64,000 bases of DNA from assembly GCF_014839805.1 (NCBI RefSeq), contig NC_051131.1, positions 14,682,913-14,746,912 of the forward strand, given 5' to 3'. Numbering within the stretch: the stretch's first letter is position 1; each line of letters starts with the position of its first letter. The stretch comes from Manduca sexta. Lineage: Eukaryota; Arthropoda; Insecta; Lepidoptera; Sphingidae. This document shows positions 48,470 through 60,420 of this stretch, piece after piece. The notes under the pieces are model-generated. The model saw only the letters and a list, made by a program, of their open reading frames with translations. It did no database searches and was not told where the DNA came from. Both the position numbers and the translations under genes were made by a program.

Positions 48470-48801
48470 GCGGCGATAGCTTAGTTGGGAGTGGAACGGA
48501 CTGCCGAGACGAATGTCCGCAGGTTCAAACCCAAGGGCACGCACCTCTAAGTTATCTAAAGTTATGTGTGCATTCTCTGTAAATTATTGCTTGCTTCAAG
48601 GGTGAAGAAAAACATTAAGAGAACATCTAAATATCTGAGAAGAGCTCTATACAAATTTTAAGGGTATGTAAAGTTTACCAACCCGCACCAGGCCAGCTTG
48701 ATGGACTAAGGCCTAATCGTTCTCAGTAGTAAAACAGGCCCGTACCCAGCATTGTAGGGACAGTATATATTATAATATAGGGCTGATATTATATTATTAT
48801 T
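48470..48801 (+). mobile_element. tRNA-derived SINE, family B (full length)
   Basis: The head GCGGCGATAGCTTAGTTGGG resembles an A-box region. The B-box-like GGTTCAAACCC follows GAATGTCCGCA. The body includes AGGCCAGCTTGATGGACTAA and GGCCTAATCGTTCTCAGTAG, and the tail TATAATATAGGGCTGATATT ends in TAT repeats. It is the reference copy for the fragments at 16058, 19896, 30945, 44750 and 53700. Confidence 0.85.
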
Positions 48802-51800
48802 AAGTGATCTGTACAGCCCAAAACATTTATAACGGAGAATCATGGATGCACACCCTTAAGGCGCTCCCCCAAGTTAGACGGCGCGCTAACAAGAAAATCG
48901 CTAGAATAAATTAAACAACATATTTGCGCAATGTGTTATCTAAACTTTTTGTTGTTTATTTTTTTTTTATTATGTGGATATTAAACATTTTCGATTCCGC
49001 GCAACACCTCCTAAAGTACACAACATATTAACTGGCAACCAAACTATTAGATAGACGGTTTAATGAGGAATTTTTGGTAGTTTAAAATTTTCAAGAAGCC
49101 TTAAATTGTGTTTAAGAGATCATTCGCATATGTTTGCATATCCCCGTCCGTAACTCGCGCGCCGTCCCGTATAAAACGAATTGCTAAAGGCTATTTGCCC
49201 GGAGAGGGGCTATAAAGGAAAGGGATAAGTATTGCCACAACTGGGATATTTTAGTCACAACCTGCACGCGGCCCTACGCCTGCCTGTCTCACCGCTATAA
49301 ACTCTGGATGTTTTAATTGCTTTATTTTCGATTTTATGGGACCCTGGCGCTAACAACGGACCCGCACCTCGCTTATCCTGTTTGATAAAAAAATAAGAAT
49401 GTAATACAACATTTAAAGTGCGAGGTACGTGTCTTAGTTTTTATTCTAGTATGCTTAACTAACTTGTGACATTAATACAATAATTTAACTTATTCCCGTT
49501 CTATGGTAGAGATCAGATTTTCATTATGCGCCGTTTTCAATAAACGATCACAATTACTTTCAATCTCTCGCGAAAATGGACCATTCTGAACAAAATATCT
49601 TTTACACGCCATAAATGACTTATTTTGATTGGTTTATTCTCGAGATCGGATCGAAGATTGAGATAAGATTCGTTAAATGTTAACGGCGTATATCACTCAT
49701 AAATTTCTATCTTAAAACCATAGTATTTATTTATTAGGTTTTCCAGCAGACTTAACACTACGATTACGATAATTTAAATATTATAACTTATAGCTATAAT
49801 GTAAGCCCAAGTTAGGGAAACTCATCATGTGTATAATTGAATCTAAAAGTGACTTAAACGCAGCAAATTAAACACAATATAATTTGGAGACGTTTACGCA
49901 ATAAGTTAACCTATGCCAGACTATGCAAATCTTGCAGAGAAGTTAAAACATATATTCAAAGAAAATAACTCACATATAAAGAAGCTAAAAATTGTGCAAG
50001 CTGTAGCTAAGAATAAGTTTGTTTTCCAACACATATTAACTAGTATTTGCAGAACCTACAAACCTACACATATGTCAATAATATTTTTTGCCTTGAAATC
50101 GAACCTCGATCCACAAGCCAGAAGTACTGTCACCAAAACATTGCCTACAACTTCAAGATGAAAACTGAAGGAATCCTTATCACACAGAGGGCAAGAGGTA
50201 CACTACCATGTATCGATCGGCCCTAGTCCTCCTGCGGCCGCGGCACGCATGTCCTTATGGTCAGCACTCAGCACTCAGCCGGGAATCATAATGAACGGCT
50301 TCCAAATTGGCTATTAGACTAAATGACAATTTCATATTTAGCACAAGGACTACGTAATGTTTAACTAACAACTATTGTATGATGTAGTGCATAAGATGCA
50401 GACAGGTATGTTTTAGCTAGTGTCATTAATAAGGACAAGGGGCAGGCTACCTTCTTATGATTTGGGAAAAATATAAACACATAACATTGTTGTAATTTCG
50501 AAGTTACGACTTCATGGCATTTATGCTAACTTTGGCAAGCTCAGCTATAATATCCCTACAATCAGAAAAAATTGATTACTCACAGCTTAGTAAGAGAAAT
50601 AGACAAAGCGACACTAAACCAAAGGGACTCTTGTTAGTGTAACTCGCCACATGCAAAGCCTCTCTCTGTGAATAGGCCGCGGCGTTGGCAGTACAATCTG
50701 GAAGAACCAAACATCGTCTGTGTTACGTAAACCTAAACGTGTTACCGTGCAGTTTACGCACACGTGTATGATGCATTTTCATTCACTTTTCCGCTAGGGT
50801 TGTCAATACGTTTAAAAATTTTATGTATCTATGTAAAAATATTTATTAAAAGGATTTAACTTGTATGCCGTCGGTATAAACTTAACACATTACGGAATGA
50901 AAATAATTTCTATATACGTATTTCTATATACAAGTACGTATATCCCTCTTTGGGGATAAAGGCGTTTTTTGATACGCGTACTGTAAAGTGATTCTACTGC
51001 GACTGGTAGTAAGTAGAGCAGGTTTATGATCGAATATTAATTGACGGAAGATATGTAGTACTTCTCGACATTTGATACAATTATGGCGGCGTATTTGAAT
51101 CCGTATCTACAAGTTGACCCCATAACGCGACACGACGACGAGTTTGGGATATTTATATATTGTGTTTTAGTATATAGGTGTAAGTGAAAACGATTCTTAA
51201 ACTACAGTTTTTTTATTCTAAAAGCATTTAATTTCAGATGGCACATCAAATGGTCGCTTTGTCGCTATATTCCTTATGTAGGCCGGAAAATAAAAATATT
51301 CTCATCAAATAATGTATGCTGAAACAAAATGAAATTAGTATAGACATTTGAATAAAACTATGCTTATCCATTATGAACACAAATTATTACAAACAATATT
51401 TCTGCCGTATAGTGACAGCCCTGGCGCAACACAGCTGCACACACAGCGCGAATGTTAACGACCTGTGCATTTGTACCATTTCTTTTGTTTACTCTGACAT
51501 GCGCTAGTTTCGACTACAAATCTTGCATTTTAGTCTCCCACTGGCACCTGTGACTATGGCTATCAAGGTTGTTATGAATCCAAAATAATGCAACTTATCT
51601 AATATTAATTTATTTTATTTAGGTATTGCTTTTTTATTTACGAAGCTGAAATCTTTCTCGTTTTGAATTTATATGCAATAATTTCAAAATCATGGTTTTA
51701 CATTTAAACTTGATACCACCCAGTTGGGCCAAACCGTTCATGCTGAGACTAAATTATTGACAAGACTATACTAATCGTATGCGTTCACTTTACGACTTAA

Positions 51801-52020
51801 ATACAACTAGCAAAAGATTAGCAATAGTGACATATTTGTTAAAAGTAAACACATAATGAATTTGCATAAAATTTAGTATACTTATATACGAAGTCCTAGG
51901 AAAATCAAGTTTAGTATTTAACTTTTGTTTTATGACGAAAAAAGATTATCACGCAGACTTTTGGCACGTAGTCATGAATAACATACAACTATTTTTTTAC
52001 TTTATAACAGACTTCATGCC
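48802..52020. other. Intergenic DNA, no recognised gene
   Basis: GC-richer blocks at 49145-49380 (with TTTTATGGGACCCTGGCGCT) and 50200-50290 may be regulatory. ATGGCGGC (Pho-like) lies at 51083-51090. The 82-codon ORF 49913-50161 (MPDYANLAEKLKHIFKENNS...) is lysine-rich and has no domain I recognise. Confidence 0.4.
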
Positions 52021-52021
52021 C

Positions 52022-52139
52022 CATGTATCTATATGGCGATAGTCTGGACCCCATCACCCAACAAACGAAACATACACAGCGAACATTTGGTGGCCTGATT
52101 GTCTGCCTACCCCTTTAGGGACGAAGGTGTGTTGTATGC
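52022..52139 (+). repeat. SINE family A fragment
   Basis: ATATGGCGATAGTCTGGACC, CCCATCACCCAACAAACGAA and CTGCCTACCCCTTTAGGGAC with GAAGGTGTG are the central and 3' blocks of SINE family A. Confidence 0.6.
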
Positions 52140-52398
52140 CCTGACGGTTGATAAGTGATAAGTCAGCCATGAAAGACCGCGTGTTCAATTCTCACACCGA
52201 CACAAATACTTGTGTCATACGTAAGCTAATCTATCTGTAACTAACATTTGCCATCGACTTCAGCCGTGTGAAAGTAATTTTTCGCAACAACATTTATACA
52301 AAACCGTATATTTTTCGAAATAAAAAAGAGCAATCTTGTTCTATGATATAAATATAGCTATGTGTTTCTGGTACTTCAGAAAATGACTTTTATTAATA

Positions 52399-53148
52399 AC
52401 TAGCTTTTGCTCGCGGCTTCGCCCGCGTGAAGGTGTTTTCCAGGATAAAATTCCACTGTTTGATAAAAGTCTTGCTACATATTTTCCCGGTACTTATAGG
52501 TTCAAACTAATTTTATCCCCAATCTATAATTTCAGTTCAATCAGTCGAAAATCTAAGAACATTTATACAAACTTTCATCCCCTATTTTATCCCCTTAAGG
52601 GTAGAATTTATCAAAATCCTTTCTTAGGGGATGCCTACGTCATAGTAGCTTTATGCATGTAAAGTCTTAGCCCGATCCGTCCAATGGTTTGGGCTGTTCC
52701 TTGATATATCACTGTCAGTCACCTTTGAGTTATATATTATATATTAACAACTGAAGTTAGCTAAAATTGAGTTTCTCGAAGCCGACCACTATTTATGTAC
52801 TATGTATTTTGAGACTATGCAATTTTGTCGCGTTCGCGATTCACTTTCACTTTTGTTGAGTTTCAGAACGCGATATTAGATCCTCCAACGCGCACGCGAA
52901 TTTGAACTTTATGCAGCGGTAATAAATTACAAATTGACTCTCCATTTTATTTAGAAAACGTTTGTATGGGAAATATAAAAATGCTGTTTTGAGGATTTTC
53001 CCGGCAATTATTCGAATTTTTCTCACCTTTTAAACCTTCCCTAGACCTCCACAAATAATTCAAGACCAAGATAAGATAAATCCGTTCAGCCGTTCTCGAG
53101 TTGTAGCGAGACTAACGAACAGCAATTCATTTTTATATATATAGATAT
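52399..53148 (-). mobile_element. Large Lep1-type element, minus
   Basis: ACTAGCTTTTGCTCGCGGCT and TCGCCCGCGTGAAGGTGTTT form the inverted 3' hairpin end. AAATCCGTTCAGCCGTTCTC and CATTTTTATATATATAG form the inverted 5' part. The middle (about 52590-52960) differs from the other copies, so this is a longer variant or a composite. No ORF. Confidence 0.7.
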
Positions 53149-53181
53149 AGATTAGTGAACTGTAGGCGAACGATAAACTCG

Positions 53182-53387
53182 ACTAGTTTCTGCTCGAGGT
53201 TCCGCCCGAGTTAATGTCAATTCCCAGTAAGTATAATGGTCACTTTCGGGATGAAAACTAAGCTATAGCATTTAGGAAGAATAATTTTATTTCAAAAAAT
53301 AATTGTCTAATTAAATAAGTAGTTCCAGAGCTTAACACAAACGAACAAACTTTTCAGATAATTTTATCATAATATAAGCTATAGATG
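53182..53387 (-). mobile_element. Short Lep1-type element, minus
   Basis: ACTAGTTTCTGCTCGAGGTT and CCGCCCGAG form the diverged 3' end. AGTTCCAGAGCTTAACACAA, ACGAACAAACTTTTCAG and AATATAAGCTATAGATG match the inverted start of the family, as seen at 731-800. Confidence 0.65.
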
Positions 53388-54500
53388 TAGGACAAATACA
53401 TTATGCACAAATACGCAAGCTAGCCTGTGAAACCTAGCTCAGCACTGGAATGTGCGACGTTGTGATTTTCGGTTATTTCCCGCCGTATGCCGACGCGGCT
53501 GTTACGACATCATATCTGATTACAGTTACAATAATATTATGTTGTGCGTCATATCAGGTTTAGTGCCTACTAATTATAATTATTTTTTATTTTATCGCTA
53601 CTTTAAGTTCCTTAATTTCCTTAATAAGCTTTATTAAGCATTCTAAATGAGCCCACATGGTAAACCTACATACCTACTTAAAAAAAAATCATTATTCGTT
53701 AATATTAAACCCTATCAGTAGTACAAGAGGCGCGTACTCAGTAGGTAGTAGACTAATAATAATATAGGGCTGATGTATTTAAGTATCCCTTTATTTTGTT
53801 ATTTCATTTTTTTACATTTTGATATACAAGATCATTTTGACATTGCGTTACTAAATGAAACGATATACTTACATCTTGGAAATAAAACTTTACAATAACT
53901 TACTTGAAACGTAAATGTAAAATATAAATTAAATGTAAATTTTATTCTAACCGTTATGACACGATTATGATTGAGAAAATTCGTCGCAGCGGCAACATCA
54001 TACTTTCAGTCAGTAACACACTCGCGTATACAACAATATTCGCACTAAACTACAAAAGGATAAAAAAAAAATTAAAATTAAAGCAAAGATTATGACAAAA
54101 ATATTTGTTATTCATGTATGATTTTTGAAACAATATTCACAGAGGTGAAGACGAGTATATGATTTCATTGATTAATGCAATGTCAAAATGACCCTGAATA
54201 TGTACAAAAACTTAATGCATATAATAAAAATTAAAAATGAATCATCCTCCGGCGACGAGGCTCAAGACAGGGCTGATACTTTATAAGGTATTTTTATATT
54301 GGTAGATACAATGACGCAATAAAGTGTTCAATACACGCTTTTCTATAAAATCTAATGACGAGGAACAAACCAACGCACTACTAGGAACTTTGTTCAATAA
54401 ACACTACAAGTAACTCCACTCTGCTCGTTGGATAAAAGGCAAATCTCATAATTCTCAGCAGTCACATTGGCTATAATTTCCTGTACTCCTGTAAATCTAT
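53388..54500. other. Intergenic DNA with a SINE B tail
   Basis: Apart from the SINE family B 3' end at 53700-53776 nothing is recognised. A GGCTGATAC trace with GACAGG at 54266-54282 may be another SINE tail. Confidence 0.4.
53700..53776 (+). repeat. SINE family B 3' end
   Basis: CCCTATCAGTAGTACAAGAG, GCGCGTACTCAGTAGG and AATAATATAGGGCTGATG match the end of family B. Confidence 0.65.
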
Positions 54501-54718
54501 CTATACACAATATTATAAAACAAAGTCCCCTTTTCTATTTGTCTGTATATTATCGATATTCTCAAAATCTACTTAACGGATTTTTATGAAATGTATGGAG
54601 ATAGTTTAAGACCCTGGGAAGGTTAAAGGCCACTTTCTATCCCGGGAAAATATACATATAGCGGGACTTTTACCCGGAACACTCCTTCATGCGGGCAAAG
54701 TCGCAAGCAAAAGCTAGT
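54501..54718 (+). mobile_element. Lep1-type non-autonomous element
   Basis: Starts CTATACACAATATTATAAAA CAAAGTCCCC, contains TTAAGACCCTGGGAAGG and CCCGGGAAAATATACATATA, and ends GCGGGCAAAGTCGC then AAGCAAAAGCTAGT. Same subfamily as 21692-21899 and the right half of the element at 731-1869. Confidence 0.75.
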
Positions 54719-57700
54719 AAACTATAATACTAGCATCTATGCTGTTTCACAGTAAAAATAGTCTTTACGGTGATATCTAATCTGACTCTCGCATATAAAG
54801 GATCTACATTAGCACATATGTGAATTTAAGTTAATGTAAGCCTTCTAGTTTATTTTTATTTTTTACCAAAGTGTCATGTTTGTTAAATTTATTATCAAAA
54901 CAATAACCATTATTCATAAATAAAAGCCCCTGTGCAATACTCATCGCAATAGCACCCAACTACAAAACGTAGGCGTTATCCCAACAGTCCGCAGTAAATC
55001 CGCTCCCATACAAACTTACATGCTTGAATTAATGCAAAGAGGCTTTGCTACTGAACTTTATTCGCTTTCCGTTTCAACTGATACTAAATCTGCAGCTTAC
55101 GATTTCTCGTATTGTGGAAAAATAGTACTTAACCTACTTCCCCCAAAACCTGCAACCGATAAACAATCTTAAAATAACCGAATAAGACTTAAAATAAATC
55201 TACCTTTCACTAAACTGTCGGGTCAAAGGGAAAACATGTTTACAAAATTGAACTCTATCACGTAATTTTATGGTTGATTTTCAGTTTAAGTGATCCTGAA
55301 GGCACTCAAGGCTTTCAAAAAACTTCCGGGATGTGGCGCGGGTCAACAGCCCAACTTTTCAGTAAAATGAGAAATGTTCTTTGTAAGATTTCTTTCTGAA
55401 GCGAAACGTTTTCTGATTATTATACCGATTTGTCGGGCAAGTACTTAAGGCCTTAAATGGCATGAAGTAAGGAGAGAAATATGGCGGAAGTTTGTTAACA
55501 ACTAATTTAACTTGACTTTCGCTTGACCCTTCTAGGGTTGGCAAACTATTAGTTATTATATCAGGATTGGCAAAGGATTACATGGAACACTAGAGCTTAA
55601 GTAATCGGAGTCGCTCAAAAAGGAATATGAGAGGAATTACAACTTTTCCAAACATATTTGGGATCCACCATTCCTGGATGACAATAACTTTGGTAACCAT
55701 ACAGCTACGATAGATACGATTAAAATGCCCGTAATTGCAAAAAGTTTTGTTCGCCCCTGTAGATGGAATAGAATCGCCTAGCATGACCTAACTTACTATA
55801 TTTCTCAAATCGAAAATATCACATATAATATTTTTGTAGTCTAAATGTTAAATCAGGATTTCAGTTACACAGAACGTTATACCACAAAGCCAGTAAAACC
55901 CAAAGGGATAGTTTAACTCTTTTCTGTTTATTTTTTTCTTAAACAAAAGTTATGCCGTGACAACCATGTCGCCATTTGGGCCATTCTCCCATTAATTGGT
56001 TGTGGTCACTTCAAAGAATTATAATTACGGGTTTCTATTCTAAGAACGTTTAAAAGTATTTTCAATATTTTTTCCTGTCCTAATATGCAACTAACGTCAA
56101 TTGGTCATACAAACATAACTGTGTTATGATGACTAGACCACTGCTGACGTCATTGCGGACTTGTTTTGATAGGTCTACGCTTGTGTAACAGAGTGATTAA
56201 TTTGTAGGTAGAAGAAATTTCGTTTATCTCTGGAAATTGCCTTCATCCTTACATCTGAATGGCGGAACGAGCACGCCAGTCGCTCAGTTGTAACAGCAGT
56301 TGCAAACCAAAGTTAACGTAAGAGATATTTTACATAAGTACTTTTATATAAACCGTAAGTTATACAAATCAAGCTATGCACTATGTAATTTTCTCAGCTA
56401 TGCGAGCTAACCTAATTTAGGTTAGCTTCTGCTCTGCAAACTGTATTAATTCTACAACTGCCCCAAAGAAGTAGAGATACCGCGCTTGTCACTGTCAGGC
56501 ATTACTTTATAATTATAGCCTAATCAGGAAATTTAAAAAGTTGCCATGTTTTGGTAAATAAGGGACTAATTTCTTGTACTGCCAACGCTAACTTTAAAAC
56601 GAAAAAGCAATAAAGACGATCCATAAGCGGGATTTTAGGCTATAGCTACAACTATAATGTCCAATTACCCGAAACGTAACATACCTTGTAAAATGCTTAA
56701 CGGCAGAAATAGATATTGCGACGATACCTATCCAGGCGGAATCTCGTCAACGAAAGACTTTAATAAACTTTAATGAATTTAAAATATGAATGTCTTTGTT
56801 GATAAATACTATTTATTCTAAATTCCCACATACCTATTGGGGTTATATAATTAAGTACTCTGTAAGAAACAAATAGGTTTTACCAGAAATATATACCTAA
56901 TACATTTGTGATTTATTTCGGTCTCCGCCTACCATTTCCGGGATACACGGGTCTGTGGCCATCCGTCCTTATTCCTTCTTTGCTCTTTTAGCGTGCCTTT
57001 AGGTGGTGTCTAACAATTTCTAAGTAATGACCGGACGTTTTCTAACTCCGGAAGACACGTATTGACTAATTGATTATCTTGTACACATATGTCATAATCA
57101 CTATCTTAAATATTCTTTGACACCCACCATCAACATTTTAGGAATCAACGTAAAGTAATACAGTACAAAGTGCTACCTGATTTGGGAATTGAAATGAGCA
57201 TGACTCGACCTAGAGACCAAGGTGGCTAATGGCAGAATATTTATATATACTGGATAACGTGTACATAAAGTGTAAAACGCGCCATAATGGCCTACGTAAG
57301 TGTATCGCGTCCCGGGATCAGCCTGTAAAATATATGGGGTTTCAGCCCAGTATAGTCGTCACTCTATCTGGACTATATTCCGTCAGGTACAGAGGCATCA
57401 CTTTGCCATGCCCGCTGGACAAAAAGGAGTTAAAAATGATAGATAGCTAGCTCTGGGATTGTAGAGTTTGTCTTCAATAATTTATACTTAGTAGCCGGAA
57501 GGCAGAATATATTATCTAATCAATGATCTTACCTTACATTATATTATTGTTTCCTGCTACCATCCGTGCCATAGAGGTACAAAACAAAACTAGCAGTTAT
57601 TAAAAAATTCAAATCACCTAAACCTTGTGTTCTTAAAGACAATCACTTTTTCTTAAATAAAATAAAGTTTCCAGTGTTATTTTATATTGAATACATAACA

Positions 57701-58066
57701 AATAATATTTCGATTAATGTTAATATGTAGAAGCATTCTAAAGTTTTAAAAGTATTTTTTTACAGACACGGGAATCGAAATACAAATCACAAATTTCAAG
57801 TATTTTTTTGCGATTAATAAAGATTTTATTTCAAATTGCAAATTATGAATTTCATAAAAAAATAATAAGGATATTTAAAATATTTCCCAATGCGTCCTAG
57901 TCATTATGCTATGCCTAAACAATAAATTTTAAATCACTTAATACAAATTTTAGAACACAATAATTTGCGAGCAGATATCATATTTTAACCATAGTGCATG
58001 AAGTATTTTATCTATGATTTTAACTCATTATTACGTTAAAATAAAAAATAAAAAATATATATCACG
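54719..58066. other. Intergenic DNA, no recognised gene
   Basis: AT-rich. A 10-bp inverted repeat AGCTAACCTA/TAGGTTAGCT (56405-56427, loop ATT) is present. The segment 56930-57010 is GC-richer without a clear identity. Short minus ORFs at 55359-55544 and 55590-55784 are probably chance. Confidence 0.4.
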
Positions 58067-58073
58067 AAAAAAA
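58067..58073 (-). terminator. RNA polymerase III terminator of tRNA-Ser
   Basis: Seven A on the plus strand, that is T7 on the minus strand, begin one base after the tRNA 3' end. Confidence 0.85.
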
Positions 58074-58074
58074 C

Positions 58075-58156
58075 CGCTGAGGACAGGATTCGAACCTGCG
58101 CGGGTAGAACCCATTGGATTTCAAGTCCAACTCCTTAACCACTCGGACACCTCAGC
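58075..58156 (-). tRNA. tRNA-Ser (anticodon UGA)
   Basis: This 82-base gene folds as a complete class II tRNA. The acceptor stem GCTGAGG/CCTCAGC is perfect and the discriminator is G. The anticodon loop CTTGAAA has TGA at tRNA position 34-36 (plus strand TCA at 58121-58123), which reads UCA serine codons. The long variable arm is GGGT-TCT-ACCC. Internal promoter elements are the A-box (58139-58149, inverted) and the B-box GGTTCGAATCC (58086-58096, inverted). A T7 terminator follows at once. It is identical to the copy at 62071 except for one base in the variable-arm loop. No intron is present and no CCA is encoded, as expected in eukaryotes. All stems are intact, so it looks functional. Confidence 0.97.
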
Positions 58157-59429
58157 TGTGATAACTGTTGCCCAAATTACCTAGCACATTCCCAATACTT
58201 ATCTATACAATATTTTGGTACATTATGACGTCATTGGTATAGAATTCTGCGCATACACAGAACAAAGACCATAAATTACATTGTTATCAATGTTTATTAC
58301 CAAATACTAGATACCCTATTTATAATTTTTGATAGGTAAGTATATTTCTAAATACAATGAAGGGTGATAAGGGGCAAGAAGATACTATCGCCATAAATTA
58401 AAAAATATTATTGATTATTTCCTTACGTTAACGACTAGTATTTTAATTAAATAGTTAAACATTGGTGTATAATTTTCGTTATAAATGAAGAATTATAGGA
58501 ATAAAATATAAAATAATGACTGCTAACCATACACGAAACTGTAACTTGCCTCCTGGAATAAAGTCGTTAAAGTTGTATGTGGGCAATCTCTGAAAACGAT
58601 AATTAAATTATAATTATTTGAATACAAATAACCATAGCCTTAAATAACTTAATCATTCGTATTTTAAGACACCTTACTACGTAGAATTGTGAGGGGAGAC
58701 GGGACTAGGTCTACCGTAAACCTGACTCTACCATAATAATTTTATTTGCGCTTTTTACATATCTATTATTCTCTTTTATTTAAAATATCTTCGCTTGTTC
58801 CCAAAAAAAAAACTACTGCCGCCAAATTAAACTAATTTTACTAGCGATCTGCTTTATAAAAGAAAGTACGTTTTTATGTCCCAATTTTTCTTAAAGAACC
58901 TTATTGATTTTGCATCAATTTGCTAAATTGCTTGGGACTATTAATTTACCAGTACCTATCGAGTTACTCGAATTAGGGGTTGCCAGGTTATTTTATAAAA
59001 TTGTACGGTACATTTTTATTTCAATAAGATGTCATATTTATGCCAATTATTGCTCTAATATGTGTTTACGGAAGTACTGGGTTTAGATAACCGTGGAACT
59101 TACGGACTCAATATAACCTATATAAATGCAACAAAAATTTTACAAAAAAACATCATTACTTAATAGATTTCCGAGGGTACCGGAGATGCTATTATACTCT
59201 GTGTACTGTGCCAAAAGCCTTATGGGGCACGAATTACAAACACAAAATAAGAACTCAAGAGTTTTTCTATTTTTAAAATTCACATGAATTCTATTTCGTA
59301 ATTTGATTGAAGCTTATACTTCATTTATAACAAATAATGAAACAATAAGATGATAAAAAGTAAAAAAAATACGTACAATAAAGGTAAGATAATTCTTAGC
59401 ATTTTGTAAGGATTCCAGTACGTAGAAAT

Positions 59430-59545
59430 CTTCCCACACAAGCAGCGGGCGGGTTAAGTACCCGTTACCTGGCAACCCCGCCGAGATAACGTTTTTCTTT
59501 GTGTTCAGCGGATATTTTATTACCCGCCCTTGTCTTTGTGCACTG
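59430..59545. promoter_or_regulatory. GC-rich patch with RFX X-box
   Basis: GTTACCTGGCAACC at 59464-59477 matches the X-box consensus (GTTRCC, two bases, GGCAAC type) bound by RFX factors, which in insects control ciliary genes. It is set in a GC-rich block with repeated GCGGG and CCCGCC. No ciliary gene is visible nearby, so function is uncertain. Confidence 0.35.
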
Positions 59546-59803
59546 GAATAGACTTGTTATTGGATCGATGTTACTTTATAAAAGAGATTTTGTATTTACC
59601 TAATAATAAAATTGTTTTTGGTCTAGAAAGTTCTATATAAAACTAAGTACCTACTACCTAAGATGTTTTTATTACATAGATACGTTATCCGAGCTCAATA
59701 CTGGCAAGACGAAAGTAAGGTAACTGCCCGACATTCACTTAGTCAACCTCCAACCACTGTCGCGACTAGTCGGCTTACTAACTTTTGTATTTTTATAAAT
59801 AAA

Positions 59804-59917
59804 ATGCCTTCCTGTGTTTTTAGACGATGTACACATTATACTCCAACTGTGAATGAAAAACGTTTCATTTTATACGTTAGTAATAAGTATACACTCTTTA
59901 ACTTATTTTTAAACTAA
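59804..59917 (+). pseudogene. Possible THAP-domain (P-element-like transposase) N-terminal relic
   Basis: From ATG at 59804 the frame reads MPSCVFRRCTHYTPTV followed by NEKRF, then diverges and stops after 37 codons. A start MPxC-x4-C with basic residues after it is the beginning of the C2CH THAP zinc finger in many transposase-derived genes. The second C-x2-H pair and everything downstream are missing. The frame is open upstream to 59663, but that part resembles nothing. Resemblance rests on about 20 residues only, so it may be chance. Confidence 0.25.
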
Positions 59918-59934
59918 TAAATCCATTTTATTCG

Positions 59935-60035
59935 ACTGTCATGGCGACGGGGCGGCCGACGCTCGGGCCCATTCGGAACCACTCGGGCTCGCTCGGGCCG
60001 TATCGATGCGAGCCGCTAGGGCTGTGACTATAGTA
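59935..60035. repeat. GC-rich patch with CTCGGGC repeats, perhaps transposon-derived
   Basis: GCTCGGGCCCATTCGG, ACCACTCGGGCTCGC and TCGGGCCGTATCGATG contain CTCGGGC three times within 50 bases. It lies directly after the THAP-like relic, so it may be part of the same dead DNA transposon. A 65-codon minus ORF (59939-60136) crosses it. Confidence 0.3.
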
Positions 60036-60235
60036 AATACTCCGCTGTTTTTATATGCAATTTTGTTAGTGTATGACGCGTCTATTTGTAAAATGTCATT
60101 GCCTACTACGATGTTTTTTTTTAATCTAGTTGGCATTATATTTAACTATAATATGCCTCGTCTGAAGTTTTCTATCGTCTCATAGTTCATTCATCGTAAA
60201 TATTCTTAAATCATGACTGTAGTAAGTGTAGTCAC

Positions 60236-60420
60236 ATGAGGACCAGCCGTGACTGCAAGTCATCGAGTTACATTTGCAAATGGCGTCGGTCTCTGAGCTA
60301 CTACACCGAATGCGCCTCGCTGGAGCGCCCTCGACCGATGCATTCGTTTGAGCGCTCCACAAAGCATGATGGCGGGTACCAAGAGCCCTCGCAACCTCTC
60401 GCACACATAGAAGGTTCTCG
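60236..60420. promoter_or_regulatory. GC-richer patch with POU octamer
   Basis: ATTTGCAAAT at 60272-60281 is the palindromic POU octamer, followed at once by GGCGTCGG. ATGGCGGG lies near 60370. ORFs on both strands (60236-60505 plus, 60180-60440 minus) have no recognisable domain. It may be an enhancer, an unrecognised exon or old transposon. Confidence 0.3.

Noticed and set aside
51235..51310. TTTCAG followed by ATGGCACATCAAATGG as an exon start on the plus strand
   Set aside because: Only 25 codons to a stop, no donor, no conserved sequence; ordinary chance match.
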